From Eriocheir sinensis (Eukaryota > Arthropoda > Malacostraca > Decapoda > Varunidae): a DNA stretch of 64,000 nucleotides. Location of the stretch: NCBI RefSeq assembly GCF_024679095.1, contig NW_026111816.1, positions 222,501 through 286,500 of the forward strand. The letters are read 5' to 3'. The notes under the pieces were generated by a model, which ran no database searches, was not told where the DNA came from, and saw only the letters and a list, made by a program, of their open reading frames with translations. The position numbers and the translations under genes are program-made. Each line of letters begins with the position of its first letter. Positions within the stretch are counted from its first letter, which is position 1. Shown here piece by piece: positions 58,327 through 64,000 of the stretch.

Positions 58327-58616
58327 TAGGTAAAGTTGGGGGCATACACTGTAGCAGCGCGTGGCCTCGGTGCTCATCTCCGTCTCATTGGCCCTTGAGT
58401 CTGTAGGCTACGTACGTGGGAGGGAGCCCATTACCCCGTGACACAGGGCCAGTGTGACATCCGGGATACCACAGTTTACCTTCCCCAGGTTTCCCCAGCT
58501 ACCCATTTATCGTCCAGCCCGAAAGGGAGGATGAACTGCTGGGTGAACGGGCCGGGATTCGAACACGGGCCCTTTGAGTAGAAGCCAGGCACGCTGACCA
58601 CTAGACCACGGAGGTA
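58327..58616 (-). mobile_element. tRNA-derived SINE, copy 2
   Basis: The minus-strand head cctccgtggtctagtggtca contains an RNA polymerase III A-box (TGGTCTAGTGGT, 58608-58597) and a B-box (GTTCGAATCCC, 58564-58554), as in tRNA-derived SINEs. The body is shared with 38214-38486. Confidence 0.82.
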
Positions 58617-58769
58617 GGAGAAAATGCCCGCAGAAGGGGTATACATATAGGTTATTTCTTTCACCCTGTATACCATGAACTCTACAAAACACTCGTGAGA
58701 AAGCATTTTTTTAACTTTTTTTGGCATTTCGAGACAATTGATGTTTGAGTCAGTATTATATAACGTCTA

Positions 58770-59160
58770 AGAAGATGAAGGGAGGAAAGGAGGTAGAGAA
58801 ATACTGAGAGAAGAGGGAGAAAAAGAGGTAGAGGAAGAGGAAGAGGTAGGGAGAAAGAGGAATAAGGAAAGGAAGAAAATGACGGAAAGAAAAGGGGAAG
58901 TGAAGATTGTAGGGAAAGGCAGAGAGAAGATGTAAGGAAGAGATCGAAGAAAGGAAGGAATTAAGAGATGAAGGGAAGGGAAGAGGGAAAAGAAAATGTA
59001 GGGAAGGGAAGAGAAGAGACTAAGGGAAGAAAAGATGTAGAGAAGTGAGGAAGAGGGAATTAAGAGAGACAGAGGAAAGAAGGACATAGAGAGAATTAAG
59101 GAATGGAAAAAGGGAAGAGGGAAGAGAGGAAAAGGGACGGAAGAGAGGAAGAGGGACACA
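58770..59160. repeat. Purine-rich tract
   Basis: Imperfect gaagaggaaag-type repeats; no coding content. (CA)n is at 59225-59239 and a 57-bp (CT)n is at 59371-59426. Confidence 0.7.
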
Positions 59161-59370
59161 TACACACATATTACCCTTACCAATAAATTATTATCTATAT
59201 CCTAGAGGAAGAGAAACACGTGAACACACACACACACACCTGACTGAGTGGCCGGGAAGGAGCAGGAGATATGTGCCGAGTGTGTATAATACGGGACATA
59301 TAAAAAGTAGCCTACTGAGGGGGCAGTGAACCGGCCGCGTCTGGGTGGAGCCTCGAGGAGACCTTGCTAT

Positions 59371-59429
<59 letters not shown>

Positions 59430-59539
59430 TACCTAGCTGTCTCTCCTTCTCCTCCTCCTCCCTCTCATCTCATCACCTCCCCTTCCCTATTTAATTACCA
59501 TCTCGAGGGAGGGAAGGGGAAAGGAAAAGAGGTGGAAAG

Positions 59540-59580
59540 AGGACGTGGAGGGAGGAGACAAGCGAGGTAATGAGAGTTGT
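59540..59580. repeat. Fragment of the zinc-finger gene 5' region
   Basis: 'gaggacgtggagggaggaga' + 'caagcgaggtaatgagagtt' is identical to 60651-60690 in the 5' flank of copy B, and also present in copy A (4853-4892). It is therefore a third, partial copy of that upstream segment. Confidence 0.7.
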
Positions 59581-59654
59581 GTTGTACGGTAGTTTTTGTT
59601 TTGGCTCCAAGTGACGTCATCCCGCTGCTCCGCCCCCAAACCGCCTCCTGCGCG

Positions 59655-59822
59655 TACCGGTCGCGGTTTTGAAGCAGAGTGACTTGACTTGGTATATATA
59701 GACTTAGGCCGGAAGTAATATGTTGCCCTTGTATAACTCGACGGTCAGACCTCACCTCGAGTATGCGGTGCAGTTTTGAAGCAGAGTGACTTGACTTGGT
59801 ATATAGAGACTTAGGCCGAAAT
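59655..59822. repeat. LINE-related piece flanked by a 50-bp direct repeat
   Basis: 'tttgaagcagagtgacttga' + 'cttggtatata' occurs at about 59670 and 59774. The piece between reads NMLPLYNSTVRPHLEYAVQF, a LINE reverse-transcriptase tail motif. Confidence 0.6.
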
Positions 59823-59861
59823 ATATCCATGCATGGGGATGGTATGGACGATTTAGAAACT

Positions 59862-60113
59862 CATACCTGTCGAGCTAATGTGGTCTCTTGCCGTAAGATT
59901 TTGCGTTAGAGACCATAAGTTTGTGTATATAAAACGTAAGACTTGACAGGCATGGATTTAAATATGGCGCGTACGATATATATTTCAAATTGCTTAAAAC
60001 AAACATATTAAAAAAAAACCCACTTCGCAACCGGAGAAAAAACGTAAGATTTTCAACTTACGCCGTAAACTTGAAAATCACCGAAATTGCGTATAAAAGT
60101 CTTGACAGGTATG
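59862..60113. mobile_element. MITE with CATACCTGTC ends and a GAAACT duplication
   Basis: Ends catacctgtcgag and the inverse of catacctgtcaag. The flanking direct repeat is GAAACT (59856-59861 and 60114-60119). An internal extra 'cttgacaggcatgg' lies near 59943. No coding capacity. Confidence 0.65.
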
Positions 60114-60267
60114 GAAACTTGTCTTCATCACCTACATCTGAAAACTTGAAATAGCTACGGGTGTCATATTAGCAGCCTAAAGAGCCGAATGATGGAGGAA
60201 CATTTTGAGATCAACAAAATTATACGACTTTTCAGCCGAATCATCACCGCCCGATCTCTCCTACCAG

Positions 60268-60461
60268 CAACGTTACCAGATTGTCGTACTCAGCCTCTTA
60301 TATTTACCAACTTCCGACCCAAAAACTGTCTCCTGGGCCCCAATAAGTAGATTCATTTATATTTATTGTTAAAATAGTTAATGCCTGATGTTCCTTAGCA
60401 ATAGTTAGCCATCAAAAACCCTTAAATACAATGCCCTGAGCACGATAATCTGGTACCGTTG
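60268..60461. mobile_element. Small inverted-repeat element (GCCAGATTGTCGTACTC family), copy 6
   Basis: Left end caacgttaccagattgtcg, right end the inverse of caacggtaccagattatcg. The interior ('cttccgacccaaaaactg') matches copies 3-5. Confidence 0.7.
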
Positions 60462-60881
60462 CCTACCTAGCGGAACAGGTCACAAGAAGAAGAAGAGGAA
60501 GTGCTGTACCCGCAACACCATGTGAGCCGTCACCACCTCGGAGGCTCCTTATAATAATTCACGTGTTTTATGTCCTTTCCCTCGTGTGGAGTGTGTGGAG
60601 TGTGTGGCCGCTGCTCCTCCACCTCCTGCACACACCGGGGAGGAAGAAGAGGACGTGGAGGGAGGAGACAAGCGAGGTAATGAGAGTTACGGTAAATGTG
60701 TAGTTTAGCTCCGCCGCCTCTCAGTAGTCTTCATGTGGTTAAAGGGCGGAAATATGTGCATGTTGACCTTCATGTGGCCTCCATGTGGTGATGAAGGCCA
60801 AGCCAACATGCCGTCCACCGTTACCGTTGATGAGGCTCCAGGCCCCGCGCCGCTGCTGCCAAAACTCTAGAATCACACCCA

Positions 60882-61041
60882 ATGAGGAAGGCAGGGAAAG
60901 CTTCCATTCCAAGCAGTTCTCAAGCTTTCTTCTTCACTCCTTGGCCTCCGAGTAGCTTGGTTGTCTCCATGGTTGTGGGTTTGAGGTTCTGTCTAGTCTT
61001 GTTCTTAATGGTTCTCGCGTGTGGCAATACAGCAGCTTTTG
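60882..61041 (+). CDS. Candidate first exon of zinc-finger copy B
   Basis: The ATG at 60882 opens 53 codons with a hydrophobic stretch (SLVVSMVVGLRFCLVLFLMV) and ends at donor TTTTG|GTAAGT, phase 1. Joined to the strong acceptor cttctgctgcag before 61693, it enters the zinc-finger frame exactly, giving a 460-residue product. If real, a secretory-like leader on a zinc-finger protein is odd. The exon may instead be a leader, with translation starting at 61905. Confidence 0.45.
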
Positions 61042-61345
61042 GTAAGTTTTTCACACATCTTTTGGTGTTATATACACGTTAAATACTTGTTGTTGATGCT
61101 CTCTGCACTTTTCAATTGTTTTCTTTATGCCCTTCATCATGCTGTCTGCTCTCCAGCGGCGTTCTGTCTCTTCTGCGTGTCCACCTTCCCTTTTCCTGTA
61201 GGTCTGTACAAGGTGCCTTTCAGCTGCCTGCTGCATGATTGCCTCCAAGTTGTCCAGGGCAGTTAATTCATTACTCTGGGTCTATTTGCCTTATTTTATT
61301 TGAATTAGTTTTTACAATATTGTGGCTGAGAACTACAACTGGTAG

Positions 61346-61382
<37 letters not shown>

Positions 61383-61447
61383 CTCAGCAATGTAGAAATT
61401 TTTGGAGCCTTCTGAGCCTTCTGAATAAATTAATTAAATTAAATTAA

Positions 61448-61524
<77 letters not shown>

Positions 61525-61692
61525 TAGTAGTAACTGTGATATACTTGTGTTGCCATTTTTGAAGTGTGTTTCTTTGAGGTTGTGATCTTTGTGTCCCGAC
61601 AGCCCCGCCGGTGCTGGTGCAGAAGTGAGGGTCTGAGGCGGTGCTGTGCTCAGCGCTCCCTGCATCCTCGCTGCCACTGTCTTCTGCTGCAG

Positions 61693-62915
61693 TGGAGGCT
61701 GCAAGGCCGGGCAGCAGCCTGAGTGGCCGGGACCAGCAGGAGCAGACTGTCACTAGTGTGAGGGTCGGGGGTGATGAGAGGAACCACCACCACCTTGATG
61801 CTGGCACCTCCAGACATAAAGGAAAGGAGGACTTTGAGTGTAAGAAGACTTGTGACAGAACAAGTTCACTGGACACAGCCTTGCACACACTGCTGAAGGA
61901 AACTATGAGTGCCACAAGTGTGGGAAAAGATTCTCTGGGAAAGGTGATTTCACCAAGTACGCCCACACACTCTGGAGGAAGACCTCATGAATGCCGTGAG
62001 TGTGGCAAAGAGTTCAGGTACAAGTGTGACCTCAACAAACACATACCAACACACACTGGTGAAAGACCTCATGAATGCCGTGAGTGTGGCAAAAAGTTCA
62101 TTCATAAGAGTCATCTCAACACTCACACCCTTACACACACTGGTGAACGACCCGCTGAAAGACCTCATGAATGCCAAGAGTGTGGCAAAAGGTTCATTGA
62201 TAAGAGTAGCCTCAACACACACACCCTTACACACACTGGTGAAAGACCTCATGAATGCCATGAGTGTGGCAAAAAGTTCATTCGAAAGGATGCCCTAAAG
62301 ATACATACACTTACACACACTGGTGAAAGACCTCATGAATGCCATGAGTGTGGCAAAAAGTTCATTCGAAAGGATGCCCTAAAGATACATACACTTACAC
62401 ACACTGGTGAAAGACCTCATGAATGCCATGAGTGTGGCAAAAAGTTCATTCATAAGAGTAACCTCAATGTACACACCCTTATCCACACTGGGGAAAGACC
62501 TCATGAATGCTGTGAGTGTGGCAAAAAGTTCAATGAAAGGAGTATCCTAAAGAAACATGCCCAAACACACACTGGTGAAAAACCTCATGAATGCCATGAG
62601 TGTGGCAAAAAGTTTAGTCAAAAGAGTGACCTCGACAGACACATCCTTACACACACTGGTGAAAGACCTCATGAATGCCATGAGTGTGGCAAAAAGTTTA
62701 GTCAAAAGAGTGACCTCAACAGACACACCCTTACACACACTGGTGAAAGACCTCATGAATGCCAAGAGTGTGGCAGAAGCTTTATTACTAAGTCTGAATT
62801 GAACAAACACATCTTCAGACACTCTGGCCTGAGAGAGTTCAAGTGTGATGTTTGTAAGAAACATTACAAGACCAAGCAGGATATTGCCAAACACATGAAG
62901 ATCCACTTTCCCTGA
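61693..62915 (+). CDS. C2H2 zinc-finger protein, copy B (11 fingers)
   Basis: The open frame from acceptor 61693 to the TGA at 62915 includes VEAARPGSSLSGRDQQEQ, a 3-His tract, and FECKKTCDRTS where copies A and C have stops. Then come 11 C2H2 fingers ending KIHFP. The first in-frame ATG is at 61905; from there the product is 336 residues. Fingers 4 and 5 (62252-62419) are identical even in nucleotides, so an 84-bp duplication is recent. The linker after finger 2 is lengthened by AERP (THTGERPAERP). Probable nuclear DNA binder. It is the only one of the three copies that keeps an open frame upstream. Confidence 0.82.
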
Positions 62916-63202
62916 GGTGCTGTGCTGCAGTGCTGCTGTATGTGGTGGTGGAGGGCAGCAGCCCACAGCACTTGACATTTCTGCCGACGGCCCTGAGCAC
63001 GCGGCCGGCTCCCTCAATGCATCAGCATAAGGTGAGGCTGCCCCCTGTGGCGGGTGAGGGGAATTACACAGCTTGGGGCTGGACACTGTGGAAGGCTTAG
63101 CCTCTAGCTTTGCTGTCATTTCTGAAGGGCCAGAAGGAAGCTGGTGTCCGTCAGTGCCTCAGAAACTCAATTTCTCCACCTGACAACTTGACACAATCTT
63201 CC

Positions 63203-64000
63203 AGGGCAGTTAATTCATTACTCTGGGTCTATTTGCCTCATTTTAATTGGTTTCGTTTTCACAATATTGTGGTTGAGAACTAGTAACTGTGGTATCCTTG
63301 TGTTACATTTTTGGAATTTTCAGCTGTTTTTTTGGTATTAATTTTGAAGCGTGTTTCTTTGAGGTTGTGATCTTTGTGTCCCGACAGCCCCGCCAGTGCT
63401 GGTGCAGAAGTGAGGGTCTGAGGCGGTGCTGTGCTCAGCGCTCCCTGCGTCCTCGCTGCCGCTGACTTCTGCTGCAGTGGAGGCTGCAAGGCCGGGCAGC
63501 AGCCTGAGTGGCCGGGACCAGCAGGAGCAGACTGCCACTGGTGTGAGGGTCAGGGGTGATCAGAGGAACCACCACCACCACCACCACCACCACCTTGCTG
63601 CTGGCACCTCCAGCCATAAAGGAAAAGAAAAGTTTGAGTGCAAGAAGACTTGAGACTGAACAGGTCCACTAGACACAGCCTTGCACACACTGGTGAAGGA
63701 AACCATGAGTGCCAAGAGTGTGGGAAAAGACTCCCTGGGAAGGGTGACCTCACCAAGTACACCCACACACACTGGAGGAAGACCTCATGAATGCCATGAC
63801 TGTGGCAAAAAGTTCAGGTACAAGAGTGCCCTCAATAGACACACCCTTACACACACTGGTGAAAGACCTCATGAATGCCGTGAGTGTGACAAAAAGTTCA
63901 GTAGGAAGTGTGACCTCATCAGACACACCCTTACACATACTGGTGAAAGACCTCATGAATGCCATGAGTGTGGCAAAAAGTTTAGTGAGAAGAGTAAACT
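63203..64000 (+). repeat. Partial tandem copy C of the zinc-finger gene unit
   Basis: It starts abruptly at 'ggcagttaattcattactct' (intron sequence, as at 61258), fused to the end of copy B's 3' region. It therefore lacks the leader exon and promoter. Its intron is closer to copy A's than to copy B's ('cagctgttttttggtattaa' present). Confidence 0.8.
63705..64000 (+). CDS. C2H2 zinc-finger protein, copy C (partial, runs off the window)
   Basis: From the ATG at 63705 the frame gives [14 protein letters not shown], then fingers [19 protein letters not shown] and [19 protein letters not shown] and the start of a third at the window edge. Upstream, the 8-His frame (63426-63650) ends at TGA 63651-63653, as in copy A. 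With no upstream exon of its own, expression would depend on a new promoter or on read-through from copy B. Confidence 0.65.
   Translation, partial: MSAKSVGKDSLGRVTSPSTPTHTGGRPHECHDCGKKFRYKSALNRHTLTHTGERPHECRECDKKFSRKCDLIRHTLTHTGERPHECHECGKKFSEKSK

Larger units (their letters stand above)
60538..63202 (+). repeat. Segmental duplication, arm 2 (inverted relative to 2600-5002)
   Basis: See arm 1. This arm carries zinc-finger copy B. The intron has grown (CT)n at 61343-61382 and 61453-61482 and (CA)n at 61483-61520, which are absent from arm 1. Confidence 0.85.

Noticed and set aside
58554..58608. A functional tRNA gene
   Set aside because: A- and B-boxes are present, but the cloverleaf is not complete and the unit continues into a body shared with another copy, so it is a tRNA-derived SINE.

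Overview
This is eukaryotic, intron-bearing DNA. It most likely comes from an arthropod, and a decapod crustacean is my best guess (inference). The grounds are: dense (CA)n, (CT)n, (AAT)n and (GGAA)n microsatellites; an interstitial CCTAA tract, which is the arthropod-type TTAGG telomere motif; MADF-BESS and C2H2 zinc-finger genes; and many LINE, hAT, piggyBac-type and Tc1/mariner-type remnants. No bacterial gene organisation is present.

Layout. 0-5 kb: a LINE-derived 99-bp array, a hAT-type element, and a C2H2 zinc-finger gene on the minus strand (copy A). 5-15 kb: a broken LINE, small inverted-repeat elements, a 70-bp satellite and a field of simple sequence. 15.2-29.5 kb, minus strand: a complete ten-coding-exon gene for a USP36/scrawny-type ubiquitin-specific protease. 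I assembled it exon by exon; all splice phases close, giving 1,367 codons plus a stop. Its introns hold transposon debris, including a 79-bp array grown from a LINE tail and a minisatellite that repeats one of the gene's own splice acceptors. 30-37 kb: intergenic tandem arrays. 37.4-45.4 kb, plus strand: a six-exon gene whose phases (1-0-1-0-1) join three MADF domains and a C-terminal BESS-like domain. 45-48 kb: piggyBac-type MITEs. 48.2-50.7 and 55.2-57.5 kb, minus strand: paralogous C2H2 genes with 29 and 26 fingers. Between them lie a CA-rich composite minisatellite and a folded LINE fragment. 60.5-63.2 kb, plus strand: copy B of the first zinc-finger gene, an inverted duplicate of copy A. 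A partial tandem copy C follows and runs off the window end.

The genes do not form one pathway. USP36-type enzymes are nuclear/nucleolar deubiquitinases. The MADF-BESS and C2H2 proteins are probable DNA-binding regulators. The most striking recurring pattern is that many minisatellites here are built from a segment of a recognisable parent: LINE reverse transcriptase, LINE tail, piggyBac-type MITE end, mariner-type MITE end, or an exon-intron boundary.

All gene models are by-eye reconstructions. No search, alignment program or transcript evidence was available.
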